Shown here: one piece after another, positions 50,624 through 61,171 of the stretch | Numbering within the stretch: the stretch's first letter is position 1 | How the letters are laid out: the number at the start of each line of letters is the position of its first letter | DNA from: Nitrosomonas sp. | GTDB taxonomy: Bacteria; Pseudomonadota; Gammaproteobacteria; Burkholderiales; Nitrosomonadaceae | Length of the DNA stretch: 64,000 nt | Direction: 5' to 3' | NCBI GenBank assembly: GCA_016721865.1 | Contig: JADKHF010000041.1 | Coordinates: 80,818 to 144,817, forward strand | Notes under the pieces: generated by a model | The model's database searches: none | Told to the model about the DNA's origin: nothing | The model's input: only the letters and a program-made list of their open reading frames with translations | Translations under genes and position numbers: made by a program

Positions 50624-51709
50624 ATGACAACACTTAAGAATGATACGTTTCTGCGCGCATTGTTGAAGCAACCCGTTGAATATACACCTGTTTGGTTGAT
50701 GCGGCAGGCGGGTAGATATTTGTCGGAATATAATGAGACCCGAGCTCGTGCCGGGGATTTCCTTTCTTTATGCAAGAACCCGGGTTTTGCTACTGAGGTG
50801 ACATTGCAACCGCTTGCGCGTTTTCCACTGGATGCAGCAATATTGTTTTCGGATATTCTGACAATTCCTGATGCAATGGGACTGGGATTGTATTTTTCAC
50901 AGGGCGAGGGGCCCATGTTTGAACGCCCCTTGCGCGAAGAAAAAGAAATTCGCGCATTAAAGGTTCCTGATCCAGATCAAGAATTGCGTTACGTTATGGA
51001 TGCGGTTGCGGAAATCCGCAAAGCTCTGGATAGCCGGGTGCCTTTAATTGGTTTTTCAGGCAGTCCTTTTACACTGGCCTGTTATATGGTTGAGGGTCGT
51101 GGCGGTACTGAATTTCGTGAAATCAAAACCATGCTGTATCAGCGCCCTGAATTGCTGCATCATATACTGGATGTAAATGCGAAAGCAGTGACAGCTTATC
51201 TTAATGCGCAGATTGAATCCGGTGCGCAGACTGTAATGATTTTTGATACCTGGGGCGGTGCACTTTCACATGCGGCTTATAAGGAATTTTCATTGCATTA
51301 TATTCAGCAGATTGTTTCCGGATTAAAACGTAAGCATGATGGTATGCGTATTCCAAGTATCGTTTTTACCAAAGGTGGCGGTTTATGGTTGGAAGCCATT
51401 GCGGATATTGGCTGCGATGCTGTCGGGTTAGACTGGACAATAGATATTGGTGACGCGCGTCGCCGTGTCGGCGATAAAGTTGCTTTGCAGGGTAATCTTG
51501 ATCCTTCAGTACTTTTTGCATCACCCGAAGTAATCACTACGGAGGTAGAAAAGATACTTGCCAGTTATGGGAATGGTAGTGGCCATGTATTTAATCTGGG
51601 GCATGGTATTTCTCAGTTTACCCCTCCCGAAAATGCAGCGGCCTTGGTAAAGGCTGTTCATACATCGAGTCGTAAATTCCATGGTAAGCGCATAAACAGA
51701 TTTGGATGA
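50624..51709 (+). CDS. hemE: Uroporphyrinogen decarboxylase
   Basis: Removes four acetate carboxyls from uroporphyrinogen III in heme synthesis. The ATG at 50624 gives MTTLKNDTFLRALLKQPVEY; upstream in-frame codons from 50540 are not family-like. The signature segments are PVWLMRQAGRYLSEY, AAILFSDILTIPDAMG and GFSGSPFTLACYMVEG, with the later FNLGHGISQFTPPENAAALV. The 361-residue length is normal and the gene is intact. Confidence 0.97.
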   Translation: MTTLKNDTFLRALLKQPVEYTPVWLMRQAGRYLSEYNETRARAGDFLSLCKNPGFATEVTLQPLARFPLDAAILFSDILTIPDAMGLGLYFSQGEGPMFERPLREEKEIRALKVPDPDQELRYVMDAVAEIRKALDSRVPLIGFSGSPFTLACYMVEGRGGTEFREIKTMLYQRPELLHHILDVNAKAVTAYLNAQIESGAQTVMIFDTWGGALSHAAYKEFSLHYIQQIVSGLKRKHDGMRIPSIVFTKGGGLWLEAIADIGCDAVGLDWTIDIGDARRRVGDKVALQGNLDPSVLFASPEVITTEVEKILASYGNGSGHVFNLGHGISQFTPPENAAALVKAVHTSSRKFHGKRINRFG

Positions 51710-51741
51710 TCATCGCAAGTTAATGTTGTAATTGTAAGTTT

Positions 51742-52437
51742 ATGCATATATTGATTATTGAGGACGATTTGGCGATTGCTGCCAATCTTTATGATTTTCT
51801 GGAATCACGAGGACATACGGTAGATGCTGCTGTTAATGGTATTGCAGGGCTTCATCTTGCTGTAACACAGCGATTTGACGCAATTTTGCTTGATTTAGGT
51901 TTGCCTGGAATGAATGGGATGGCTTTGTGCCGTAAATTGCGCCAGGAATCACAGATTGACACACCGATTTTGATGTTAACAGCCCGCGATACACTGGAAG
52001 ATAAGCTGGCAGGTTTTGAGCAAGGAGCGGATGATTATCTGATCAAGCCATTTGCATTAAAAGAAGTTGAAGCTCGTCTGTTGGCGATGCATAAAAGACA
52101 TGTCGGAAAGGTTGCAAATCGCAAGTTGGAGTTTGACAAACTTTCTTTTGACCCGAAAACACTTTCCATACTTTTCGAAAATAAGAATGTAAAGCTTCCA
52201 CCCAAGTGCATACGGTTATTGGCACTGATGATGAGTGAGCCTGGCAGGGTATTCAGCCGGGAAGAACTTGAACTGGAAGCCTGGGAAGATGTTCAGGAAA
52301 CAAGTGAAACTTTACGCAGTCATATGCATATTTTGCGGCGAGCTTTAACAAAGGCCGGCGGTTACGACCCAGTCGAGACCGTTCATGGTCTTGGTTATTG
52401 TTTGAAATCTCGCGCGCAGATTCCCGATGGAACGTAG
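51742..52437 (+). CDS. OmpR-family response regulator
   Basis: A 231-residue regulator: receiver with IEDDLAIAANLYDFL, phospho-acceptor Asp in FDAILLDLGLPGMNG, MLTARD and DYLIKPFALKE; the DNA-binding winged helix includes KLPPKCIRLLALMMS, SEPGRVFSREELELEAW and a HGLGYCLKS end. The 3' end overlaps its kinase gene by 11 bases. The target genes are unknown; the SulP transporter downstream is a possible one by position only. Confidence 0.88.
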   Translation: MHILIIEDDLAIAANLYDFLESRGHTVDAAVNGIAGLHLAVTQRFDAILLDLGLPGMNGMALCRKLRQESQIDTPILMLTARDTLEDKLAGFEQGADDYLIKPFALKEVEARLLAMHKRHVGKVANRKLEFDKLSFDPKTLSILFENKNVKLPPKCIRLLALMMSEPGRVFSREELELEAWEDVQETSETLRSHMHILRRALTKAGGYDPVETVHGLGYCLKSRAQIPDGT

Positions 52438-53687
52438 TCTGCGTTATCGCGTTGCTGCAGCGCTGGCGACATTCAGTATTTTTACTGTTGGAACACTGTG
52501 CATTATTCTTTACTTTGCTTCAGACAACATAGAGAAAGATCATATTGAACAAGTGATTGAAATGGAAATGGATCATCTTGTTTATCGCTATCAGAAGCAC
52601 GCGGATTTTATTTCTCAAGTCGGTTCACATCTAAAAACCTATGTTATTCATGGATATAGATGATGAATTGCAGATTCCTGCTTATTTACGTGGATTAAAT
52701 GCTGGTTATCATCGAATCTACTACGGTATTGAGGATTTTCATGTTTTAGTTCGTATTGTTGATGAAGTGAAGTTTCTTGTAGCTTATCGGATTGCGCTGC
52801 ATCAACAGCGATTAAGTAAACTGCGATTGCTCATTTTATTATCTTGGGTTGTGGTAGTTGGCATTGCGTTCGTAGTAGGGTATCTACTTGCCAGAATATT
52901 GGTTAAACAAGTGACAGATCTGGCCGAACGGGTCAATTTACTTGCCCCTGGAGATGTCCAAGATGGATTATTGACGCAGCCTGGAATGGATGAGGAAGTG
53001 GCGCAACTTGCACGGGCACTGGATGATTATCAGAATCGCATCAAGCGCATGCTGCAACGTGAGCAGGAATTCACTGCCAATATCAGTCACGAATTAAGAA
53101 CTCCAATTACAACCATTTTGACCAGTTGCGAATTGCTGGTTGCGACAGCCGATATACCCATCAAAGCTTATCAACGAATAGTCATGATAGAAGCTGCTGC
53201 AACCCGGATGGGTGAGCAGATACAAGCCTTATTATTCCTTGCGCGAGAACAGGCGCTTGGCGTCATAGAGACGGTTGCAATTGCGGAATGTGTTTATGAT
53301 GCAGCAGATCCATTAATGGCTAAAATTAACAGAAAGAAGCTTGCTTTTGAAGTGCCTATTGCTCCCGATAGGGTGCTCATGGTTAATCGGCAGGCACCGC
53401 ATATAGTGCTGCTGAATCTGATCCGTAACGCTGTGCAATATACCTCGAGTGGGTATATTCGAGTTGAATTCAATAATCAACGACTGTCTGTATCAGATTC
53501 CGGAATCGGGATAGAGCCAGCCTATTTGCCATTGCTGTATGAACGTTTCTTTCGTGGTACGACGCAGGGGCAGGGATTGGGGATTGGGCTTGCTATTGTG
53601 AAACGAATCTGTGATTACTATGGCTGGCGCATCGAAGTGGATAGCACACCCGGTCAGGGTACAACTTTTCATATCAATTTCAATTGA
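52427..53687 (+). CDS. Sensor histidine kinase, frameshifted
   Basis: The first frame (52427-52663) has the N-terminal membrane helix (FSIFTVGTLCIILYFA). The second, from about 52650, carries DDELQIPAYLRGLNAGYHRI, a second helix (LLILLSWVVVVGIAFVVGYLL), HAMP-like linker, HisKA box NISHELRTPITTILTSCELL, and ATPase motifs NLIRNAVQYTSSGYI, DSGIGIEPAYLPLLYERFFR and GLGIGLAIVKR. One extra base (or two missing) around 52650-52660 separates them. It is paired with the response regulator just upstream. The signal is unknown. Confidence 0.85.
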
Positions 53688-53973
53688 TTAAGCGCTTATT
53701 TAATCCGCAAGTCTCGATTTCGTTCCCCGTTGCAACAGCATAAACCCATACTGTTCTTTCAGACAGAAAGGATAGCAATTTAATCGTCTGCAATAATCGG
53801 TGTATTTTTGTGAATTTTTTTAATCATCTGATTCTAAATAATATATCATCTATTTTTTAGTAGATGCGGATTGGAAACCGAGTTTCGCCTTCACGAAATC
53901 TTCACGCTTGTGTGTTAAATTTTTTTTTGGCATTAAAAAAAAGCATTCAACATATTCAGGGAGAAAGTTATAC

Positions 53974-55339
53974 ATGAGTTCCGAAACAGAAGATAAGCCG
54001 TTTCCAAACGGCAATGAAGAAAATAAAGCTTCATCAAGTTCGTCCGGCAAGCCAGGTTGCTGCACCTGTGACAGGATCGGCAGCTTTCCAAGCGAAATAC
54101 GCCGGACGCGATATAGCAGCAGGGTTGATCACCGGTGCGATGGCAATTCCTTTGTCAATCGGTATAGCTATGATGTCGGACTATCCAATCAAGGTGGGTT
54201 TAGCCACCGTAGCATTTGCAAGTTTTGTGGGTTGGATCAATGCCTGGTTCAAACCGGGAAACTTTATAGGCAGTCCTGGTATTGCCGCTGGTTTGGCACC
54301 CGTGTTGGCATTGGGCGTGGCAAATTTCGGTATCCAGAACATGGCATTTTGTATTTTCTTGACAGCAGTGATGCAGGCCGTTATATGGCAATTTAATTGG
54401 CAGCGTTATCTACTTATTGCTGTCCCGGTTTATCTGGTGGAAGGGTTGTTAGCCGGGGTAGGTCTAAAGATTCTCTTGAGATTCTTTGAATTCGCCTATG
54501 AGATTCCCGCTGAATCAGTCACGGAAGAATTCTGGAATGATACGCGGATACAGATGTGCGCGATTTCCTTTATAGGGTTTGCTGGTTTTGTGTATCTCTT
54601 TACCAAATTTAAAGATACGATGCCAGCCGTGCCGTATTTCGCATTAATCATTTCAGGTGTGGTTTTGGCCCAAGTGGTCACTGTCCCGATGATCTATGTA
54701 GAAGATGTGCCGCTGCATTTCAGATTGCCGTTGCCTGAAGATTTCACTACCATGATGATGATATATATGGTTTTGTTTTGTGCGATGTTGGCGGTTATCG
54801 ACGTCATTGAACAGGTCATGAGTAATGCCGCCATTGAGAAGATTGATCCGCTCAAACGCAAATGTAATAGTAACAATAGCTTGCTGGCGATTTGGATCGC
54901 TAATCTGGGTTCCAGTTTCTTTGGTGGCATGACCAATCTGGATGGTCTCGCAAAGAGTACAACCAACAAATTGGCGGGTGCTTATACCAAATTCTCTGTG
55001 CTGATCATTGGCTGCGTGGTTACTTTCTTTATGCTAAATACAGAATATCTTGATTATTTACCAAAGTTTGCATTGGCTGCCATCATGGTATTCACTGGTT
55101 ATAAAATGATCGCGGGGCTTGTGCATGTTACCCATTACGGCCCTTATGCACTAATGCTGGCACTCATATGTGGCGGTTTGGTTTATAAGGTGGGTATTTT
55201 TGAAGGGCTGTTAATAGCCATGGCGATCCATGCTGTTGTTCATTATATGGTTTATACTACACATGACAAAATGCCCGGAAGAGCTGTAATCAGGAGATAC
55301 TTTGATAACCTGAAGAAAGATAGCAGCTCTGTAAGTTAA
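53974..55339 (+). CDS. SulP-family anion transporter, frameshifted near the N-terminus
   Basis: The ATG at 53974 behind CAGGGAGAAAG begins MSSETEDKPFPNGNEENKAS, a hydrophilic leader. Between about 54015 and 54055 the frame changes to one reading VAAPVTGSAAFQAKYAGRDI then AAGLITGAMAIPLSIGIAM, and runs to 55339. About ten or more membrane helices follow, with the SulP segment LATVAFASFVGWINAWF and SSFFGGMTNLDGLAKSTTN. There is no C-terminal STAS domain. A start at 54014 would avoid the frameshift but has no ribosome site. Sulfate or bicarbonate are the plausible substrates; bicarbonate uptake would suit an autotroph (inference). Confidence 0.82.
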
Positions 55340-55377
55340 TAACAGTCTTTTTTCGTGCAAGATAGTTAGTCTATAAA

Positions 55378-55400
55378 GGACAGGTACAGGACACCTGTCC
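55378..55400 (+). terminator. Hairpin between SulP and universal stress genes
   Basis: Arms GGACAGGT and ACCTGTCC (8 bp) flank a 7-base loop, 39 bases after the transporter stop codon. No T run follows, so it may moderate rather than end transcription, or stabilise mRNA. Confidence 0.45.
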
Positions 55401-55436
55401 TCGAGTGCAAAAATATTACAAAAGGAGTGTGGCTGT

Positions 55437-55844
55437 ATGTACAAAAAAATAATGATTGCTGTCGATGGTAGTGAAACGGCGAAAAAAGCATTACAGGAAG
55501 CGCAGAATATTGCGAATAACTATAATGCTGATTTGTGTATTGTTCATTGCATCAGGGGTGAAGAGGCAGCTGATAGAATAGAAGGAAATAAGATATTGGA
55601 AAGTGCGAAAGCATCAGTTGATGCGCTAAGTGTTGAAACACGTTTGTTGGAAGCTGATATTCTATATGGGCTAGAGAGTATTTCTACAGCTATCGCCACT
55701 GCTGTGAAAGAATGGGGAGCGGATTTGCTGGTGGTTGGAACTGCAAATCGTCGTGGACTTGAGCGCTTTGTCATTGGTTCAGTAGCTGAGCAGCTGGTAA
55801 GCAAGGTAGGGTCTTCTATACTTTTGGTGCGGCCAGAAAGCTAA
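55437..55844 (+). CDS. Universal stress protein
   Basis: A 135-residue UspA-fold protein: MYKKIMIAVDGSETAKKALQ at the start and the ATP-binding GTANRRGLERFVIGSVAEQL and SSILLVRPE at the end (G-2x-G-9x-G(S/T) pattern). ATGTACAAAA is preceded by AAAGGAGTGTGG. It follows the SulP gene across a hairpin; the SulP-Usp pairing is common and suggests regulation of the transporter (inference). Confidence 0.9.
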   Translation: MYKKIMIAVDGSETAKKALQEAQNIANNYNADLCIVHCIRGEEAADRIEGNKILESAKASVDALSVETRLLEADILYGLESISTAIATAVKEWGADLLVVGTANRRGLERFVIGSVAEQLVSKVGSSILLVRPES

Positions 55845-56499
55845 TTCATTTGTTTTATAGAAGGTCACAAATTTCATAGTCGATTCTCTTCTTGATTTAA
55901 TTCTCGGCTGAGATACGCAGGGACCACAAATGATTAAGTTATCAGCGCTGTTAATACATATTCATTGCAAAATGATTGAAAATTATTTATCAGTTGCGGC
56001 TTGAAATTTGAATTTCTTTACGGTGTATCGCTCACGAGAATCTAATCAATTAGGGAGTCTCTGAATATAACTGTCATTTCGAGCGGAGCGAGAAATCTAT
56101 TGCGCTGATTAGAAAAAATTCTACTGTGCTCGGAATGACATATGCGAGTTATACACGATTTCTCTGGCAGGCCGTTGAAAAACCGTTTTTGAGGCGCGGA
56201 TACAAGGCAAGAACAGGCGAAGAAAGCAGTTTATGCTTAATAAATGAGCATTTTAGCCCGTTTTTATCACCGTTGCGGTAATGCAGGTTTTCAACAACGG
56301 CTAGAGCGATTGCTCTGATCGAACTTCCATTTTTCACTCAATATCTTAACCCCAGAGGTTTTCTAACATTATTAATGTAACAGATTCATTATGAAATGTT
56401 AGGATTGCTATCTTTAGTCTTCTTAAGACAGTGCTATGATGCGGGATCTATCGTTGTAGGTTGTGTCGAGTTTCATAATTTTCCCGTTTTGCTCATCAC
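55845..56499. other. Repeat-bearing intergenic region
   Basis: About 650 bases without a gene. It holds a dispersed repeat copy (56055-56155), an imperfect inverted pair gccgttgaaaaacc (56171-56184) and ggttttcaacaacggc (56286-56301) bounding 131 bases like a small mobile remnant, and a small AGAGC/GCTCT hairpin at 56303-56316. The minus-strand frame at 56149-56337 lies inside this repeat and is not considered a gene. Confidence 0.6.
56055..56155. repeat. Dispersed palindromic repeat, copy 3
   Basis: Contains CTGTCATTTCGAGCGGAGCG then AGAAATC, and ends CTCGGAATGACA, matching copy 1 near 15.1 kb on both sides including the flanking CTCTGAATA and GCGAGTTAT/GCGGGTTAT words. Confidence 0.7.
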
Positions 56500-57236
56500 A
56501 TGCACAAAACCACGCCGCTGTTACTGCGCATTATTCGCCTGATACGCTTTCTTTTACATATTACCTCCGGGGTTACTGCAATCAATTGTTTATCCGTGGT
56601 TGCCTCTGAATATTCAGCGCCCCATGATGCAGCGTTGGGCAGCCGGATTATTGGTTATCCTTGGTATCAAACTGCATTGTCACGGTAAATTGCCCACACT
56701 GGAATTGCCGCGTGTGTTAATTGCAGCTAATCACGTGTCCTGGCTGGATGTCTGTGCTTATGGCAGTTTGCCCGGCTCGTTTTGTGGCAAAAGCAGAAAT
56801 CAGCAAATGGCCAATATTGGGTTTGCTGAGCCGGAACGTTGGAACATTATTTATTGAACGTGCAAAACGCAGTGATACCCTGCGGATTAATAAAAAAATC
56901 AGCGAAGTGCTGGAAAAAGGCGAGCGGGTCACCGTATTTCCGGAGGGAACAACGGCTAATGGCATGCAATTAAATCATTTTCATGCTTCATTGCTGCAAT
57001 CGGCCGTCACAATCGATGCATTACTTTATCCAGTTGCCATCAGTTATCGCAATTGCGCAGGGGATATCTGCCAAGAGGCTGCTTATATAGAGCCATCTCT
57101 GGTATTGTCCTTACAGAGAATATTGAGCCAGATAAGTATTGATGTTAATTTGACTTTTAATCGGCCGATTCAATGGTATGAAGAATCGGCGGGAATTAGC
57201 ACGCCTTATCCGAACAAGCGATCGCTGATACACTGA
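56500..57236 (+). CDS. plsC: 1-acyl-sn-glycerol-3-phosphate acyltransferase (PlsC-like), frameshifted
   Basis: Adds the second acyl chain to lysophosphatidic acid. Three frames must be joined: MHKTTPLLLRIIRLIRFLLH; then LQSIVYPWLPLNIQRPMMQR and the catalytic ANHVSWLDV (H-x4-D); then PARFVAKAEISKWPILGLLS, FIERAKRSDTLRINKK, VFPEGTTANG. One extra G in the run at 56569-56572 and one missing base near 56756 account for the joins. The C-terminus is unclear because further frames compete after 57185. The 3' end overlaps the converging apaH. Confidence 0.82.
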
Positions 57237-57241
57237 CGCGC

Positions 57242-58044
57242 CTATCCCACACAAGAAAGCTGAAAAACTTTCCGATCTTCCACGGGCGAATAGCAGTAAG
57301 TTGCCCGCCCCATACACAACCACTATCCAATGCGATCAAGTTATCTGTTATTTGCAGCCCTAAAGCCGACCAATGACCGCAAATGATGGTTTCTTTCTGA
57401 CTTGTCCGTTGCGGCACGCTAAACCACGGTACATAGCCTGCGGGGATAGATTGCAGATCACCTTTAAAAGAAAAATTCATTTTGCCTTCCGCAGTGCAGA
57501 TACGCATCCGCGTCATGGCGTTGATGATCACCCGCAGGCGAGTATAACCGGTCCATTCATCTTGCCAGTAATTGGGTTTATTGCCATACATCTGTGAGAA
57601 AAATTCCTGATAATTATCCTGACGCAAAGCATGCTCGGCTTCGTGTGCTAATTGTCCAGCTTGCGCAACTGACCAGCACGGCAACAAACCCGCATGCATG
57701 GCATATTGCCCTTGGGTATAAAATAACTTCTGCTGGCGCAACCAATACAATAATTCATCACGATCAGGCGCAGTCAAGATAGGCTGAATCGTGTCACTGG
57801 GATGGTTCTTTTCGATGCCTGCTGCGACCATCAATAAATGTAAGTCATGATTACCCAGCACCATGATCATTACATCGCCGGCTTGTTTGATATAACGCAA
57901 TAGGGCTAATGAATCAGGGCCGCGATTAACAATATCTCCAACCAACCATAACTTATCCTGTACCGGATTAAACTGGATTAAATCAATAAGCCGTTGAAAT
58001 GAGTTAAAACAGCCTTGTAAATCACCAATTGCATAAGTTGCCAT
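57242..58044 (-). CDS. apaH: Symmetrical bis(5'-nucleosyl)-tetraphosphatase
   Basis: Hydrolyses Ap4A to ADP. Phosphoesterase motifs: YAIGDLQGCFNSFQRLI, WLVGDIVNRGPDSLALLRYI, MVLGNHDLHLL and the later CGHWSALG. The main frame ends at 57196 with an unlike-family tail (RPWKIGKFFSFLVW). The other frame reads VEDRKVFQLSCVG to a stop at 57242-57244, a normal ApaH end, implying one indel in the CCC run near 57283. The start is intact. Confidence 0.9.
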
Positions 58045-58103
58045 CTTTGGATTATCGCTGAGTGAAATGTATCGCTACATTGCTGCCATAAGGATAGGGA
58101 ATA

Positions 58104-58911
58104 TTAACGTAGCCCCAGCACATCCTGCATATCGAATAAGCCATTAGGTTTATCTGCAAGAAAACGTACCGCACGCAATGCGCCCATTGCAAAGGTCATG
58201 CGACTGCTGGCTTTATGCGAAATTTCCACGCGTTCACCAATACCAGCAAACATGGCGGTATGATCACCCACAATATCACCCGCACGAATGGTCGCAAATC
58301 CGATGGTTCCCGGGTTCCTTTCACCGGTTACACCTTCACGTCCGTAAACTGCCACTTTGCTCAGATCTCTTCCCAAAGTTTCCGCAATTACTTCGCCCAT
58401 GCGGAGTGCGGTACCGGATGGCGCATCCACTTTGTGTCGGTGATGCGCTTCAATGATTTCAATATCATATCCTTCGTTCAGTACTTTTGCGGCAATTTCC
58501 AGTAACTTAAAAGTCACATTTACGCCAACACTCATATTGGGTGCGAATACAATAGCAATATCCTTTGCTGCTGCTTTGAGATGGGCTTTTTCTTCAACCG
58601 AAAAACCGGTGGTGCCGATCACCATTTTTACACCAGCTTTATGACAAGCAGAAAGATGAGCCAGTGTGCCCTCAGGGCGGGTGAAGTCAATCAACTGATG
58701 ACAGCCTTTTAAGGCGCCAGCAAAATCGCTCGCAATAGGGGTGCCGCAGCTCGTACCTATTAATTCTCCTGCATCCTTATTTAGATAGGGACTGCCAGTC
58801 CTCTCGAGCGCGGCAGATAGCTGCATATCGGGGGCTTGGGTAACTGCTTCCAGCAATGTACGCCCCATACGCCCCGCGGAGCTGCCTGCGATTGCAATTT
58901 TGAATTATCAT
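58104..58911 (-). CDS. dapB: 4-hydroxy-tetrahydrodipicolinate reductase, frameshifted at the start
   Basis: NAD(P)H-dependent reductase of the lysine/diaminopimelate pathway. The frame open from 58868 lacks the first strand of the Rossmann fold. The ATG at 58911, overlapping the bamE stop (ATGA), reads MIIQ; one A restored in the run at 58898-58901 (T on the plus strand) gives MIIQKIAIAGSSAGRMGRTL, the correct nucleotide-binding start. Later motifs: DFTRPEGTLAHLSAC, TTGFS, FAPNMSVGVNVTFKLL and EAHHRHKVDAPSGTALRMGE. Coupled to bamE. Confidence 0.92.
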
Positions 58912-59369
58912 TTTATTTCCGCTGCGGTTTTTATTTTAAATAAAGAAGCAATATCAATAATCAGCTTTCCGACTTCCGCATCATCATCAAGCTTAGTTTT
59001 TTCTGCATCAGGGCTAGGTTGGTTTGGCTTCGGTTTGACGGGATCTTTAGAGAAAGACAGATAGTTTTCAATATTCACCAGCACGTCACCGTCAAAAAAA
59101 ATAGTCAGTCTTTTTTGTTCGATCAACTCTCCTTTCTCACGGAACAAGTAGACATAATCCCATCGATTATCACGGAAAGCATCAATGATGAGCGGTGATC
59201 CGAGAACAAAAAGTACTTGAGATTTGGTCATGCCAGGTTTTAATTTTTCCACCATTTCTTCTGTAACAACATTACCCTGCTGCACATCAATCTTGTAGGG
59301 AAGAGGAGGAAGGTATGAGCACCCTGTCAGCAATAAGAATGCAAACAATGCGGAAATTTTTGCAACCAT
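58908..59369 (-). CDS. bamE: Outer membrane assembly lipoprotein BamE
   Basis: A lipoprotein of the Bam complex. The ATG at 59369 gives MVAKISALFAFLLLTGCSYL, with lipobox LTGC; the open frame from 59402 adds eleven unlikely residues. The SmpA/OmlA domain follows: QQGNVVTEEMVEKLKPGMTK, VLFVLGSPLIIDAFRDNRWD, YVYLFREKGE. An acidic, proline-rich C-terminal extension makes it longer than E. coli BamE. It is divergent from fur across about 77 bases, the classical fur/omlA arrangement. Confidence 0.93.
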   Translation of the reverse strand: MVAKISALFAFLLLTGCSYLPPLPYKIDVQQGNVVTEEMVEKLKPGMTKSQVLFVLGSPLIIDAFRDNRWDYVYLFREKGELIEQKRLTIFFDGDVLVNIENYLSFSKDPVKPKPNQPSPDAEKTKLDDDAEVGKLIIDIASLFKIKTAAEIK

Positions 59370-59446
59370 TTTGTTAATATTATATGTTTCCAAAGTGAAC
59401 ACAGCACTATATGATACAGCAAATAATATTTTGAACAGAGAGAACC

Positions 59447-59886
59447 ATGGGTAACTTCGACGATCTGAAAAGTAAAGATCTCAAAACATTGGACTGAAAA
59501 CAACATTGCCAAGGCTCAAAATATTGAATTTATTCGAGAAGCAGTGTGCGTCACCTATCCGCTGAAGATGTTTATAAAGAGTTGATCGGTGAAGGTGAAG
59601 ATATCGGATTGGCAACTGTCTACCGTGTTTTGACACAATTTGAACAGGCTGGCCTGCTTGAGCGACACATCATTTTGAAAGCGGTAAAGCTGTTTTTGAA
59701 CTGAAAGGGGATGGCCATCATGATCACTTGGTTTGTTTGCAATGCGGCCGTGTGGAAGAATTCTATGATGCAGAGATAGAAAAACGTCAGATAACCATTG
59801 CTAATGACCGAGGTTTTAGGCTGCAGGAACATTCACTTTCACTTTATGCGGATTGCATTAAACCAAACTGCCCTCATCGAAAATAA
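59447..59886 (+). CDS. fur: Ferric uptake regulator Fur, broken by three frame changes
   Basis: Iron-responsive repressor. Joining three frames yields the whole protein: MGNFDDLKSKDLK, GLKTTLPRLKILNLFEKQ, VRHLSAEDVYKELIGEGEDI then GLATVYRVLTQFEQAGLLER, HHFESGKAVFELKGDGHHDH and CLQCGRVEEF, ending YADCIKPNCPHRK at the TAA 59884-59886. Zinc/iron ligands (the HHDH group, CLQC and CIKPNC) are all present. Breaks lie in the A run 59483-59486, near 59540, and near 59667. No single frame exceeds a third of the protein. Placement opposite bamE confirms identity. Confidence 0.85.
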
Positions 59887-59890
59887 TAGA

Positions 59891-61136
59891 ATGCCAGTGA
59901 TCGCCACACACTATTTTTCTGCATTTAAATTCAGTGCATGCTGCAGGATGATATACACAGGAATTTTGGTGTTTACTATTTTGACGTTTACACACGCTGT
60001 TCATGCCGAAAATAACGATTTTGGTGAGTGCATCACTCGAATAAAATTACAAGCAAAGCAGAAGGCATTTCTGACAAAACAGCCAGTAAGGTACTGGACA
60101 ATGCCAAATACATACCACGTGTAATTGAACTGGATCGGCGTCAACCTGAGTTCACTCAAACGTTTGCAAGTTACTTTAATACGCGAATCAATGAAGAACG
60201 TATTCAACGTGGCCGGGAATTATTAAACAAGCATCGTCTTTGTTGAATCAGGTTCAGCAGGAAACAGGTATTCCGGCACAATATCTGGTTTCATTCTGGG
60301 GTCTGGAAACCAACTACGGTGGTTATTTTGGCGACTGGTCAGTGACCGATTCATTAGCCACGCTTGCCTGCGATCCGCGCCGCAGTACTTTCTTTACACA
60401 GGAGCTGTTCAATGCCATGCGCATTGTCGATGCGGGAAGATATCTCTCCGGAGCGAATGATCGGTTCATGGGCAGGGCTATGGGGCATATGCAATTCATG
60501 CCATCTACCTTTACGCTATGCAAAAGATATCGATGGCGACGGGCGTCGTGATCTGTGGGGCAGCGTCCCCGATGCCGCGGGGTCTGCCGCAAATTTTCTA
60601 CAACAATTGGGTTGGATTCCTGGTTTAGACTGGGGACGGGAAGTCCGTCTGCCGCCAGCTTTTGATTATTCACTGGCGGGGCGAGATCAAATGCTGAGTG
60701 AGGCTGAATGGGCAAAATTGGGTGTCACCACAACTGCTGGAACGCCATTGGTGCCCCTGGAACAAAAAGCTGCATTGCTCGTTCCTTCAGGCCATCAAGG
60801 ACCGGCTTTTGGTTACCAGAATTTTTATGCGATTATGCGCTGGAACCGTTCTGAATTTTATGCTCTGTCAGTCGGACATCTGGCAGACCGCATTGCCAGT
60901 GCGACTGCATTACATCGTATGCCACCGGCTGATACGGCAAAAATAACCCGTGAGCAGGTACGTCCATCAGATGGATTTATTTTCACGGGTATTGACGCTG
61001 GTGAAGCGGATGGTGTAATGGGTTCGATCACCCGTCAGGCAATCAGTCGTTTCCAGAAAATACACAGCGTATTGCGGATGGTCATCTGGATACTTTATTG
61101 ATCGCTATTCGTGAAGCGGCCAGTATGGTGCGCTAA
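59891..61136 (+). CDS. mltB: Lytic murein transglycosylase (MltB family) with peptidoglycan-binding domain, multiply frameshifted
   Basis: The pieces in order are a signal peptide (GILVFTILTFTHAVHAEN), VIELDRRQPEFTQTFASYFN and RINEERIQRGRELLNKHR, LVSFWGLETNYGGYFGDWSV with the catalytic Glu, AMGHMQFMPSTF, YAKDIDGDGRRDLWGSVPDA and AGSAANFLQQLGW, and a C-terminal PG_binding_1 part (GEADGVMGSITRQAISRFQ). The last residues, RIADGHLDTLLIAIREAASM, lie in yet another frame and end at 61134-61136. At least six single-base events are needed, mostly a missing base in short runs (near 60058, 60239, 60477 and 61057). The family cleaves glycan strands to 1,6-anhydro products. Confidence 0.82.
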
Positions 61137-61171
61137 AGAAGAATTTGCAGGAATTGGCGAGTGTTCTCGAT

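Noticed and set aside
54014..54055. SulP start at the ATG at 54014
   Set aside because: No ribosome site precedes it, whereas the ATG at 53974 has GGGAGAAAG; a frameshift is the better explanation.
56149..56337. Minus-strand 62-residue frame
   Set aside because: It lies within a repeat-bearing intergenic region and spans an inverted pair; no ribosome site or conserved look.
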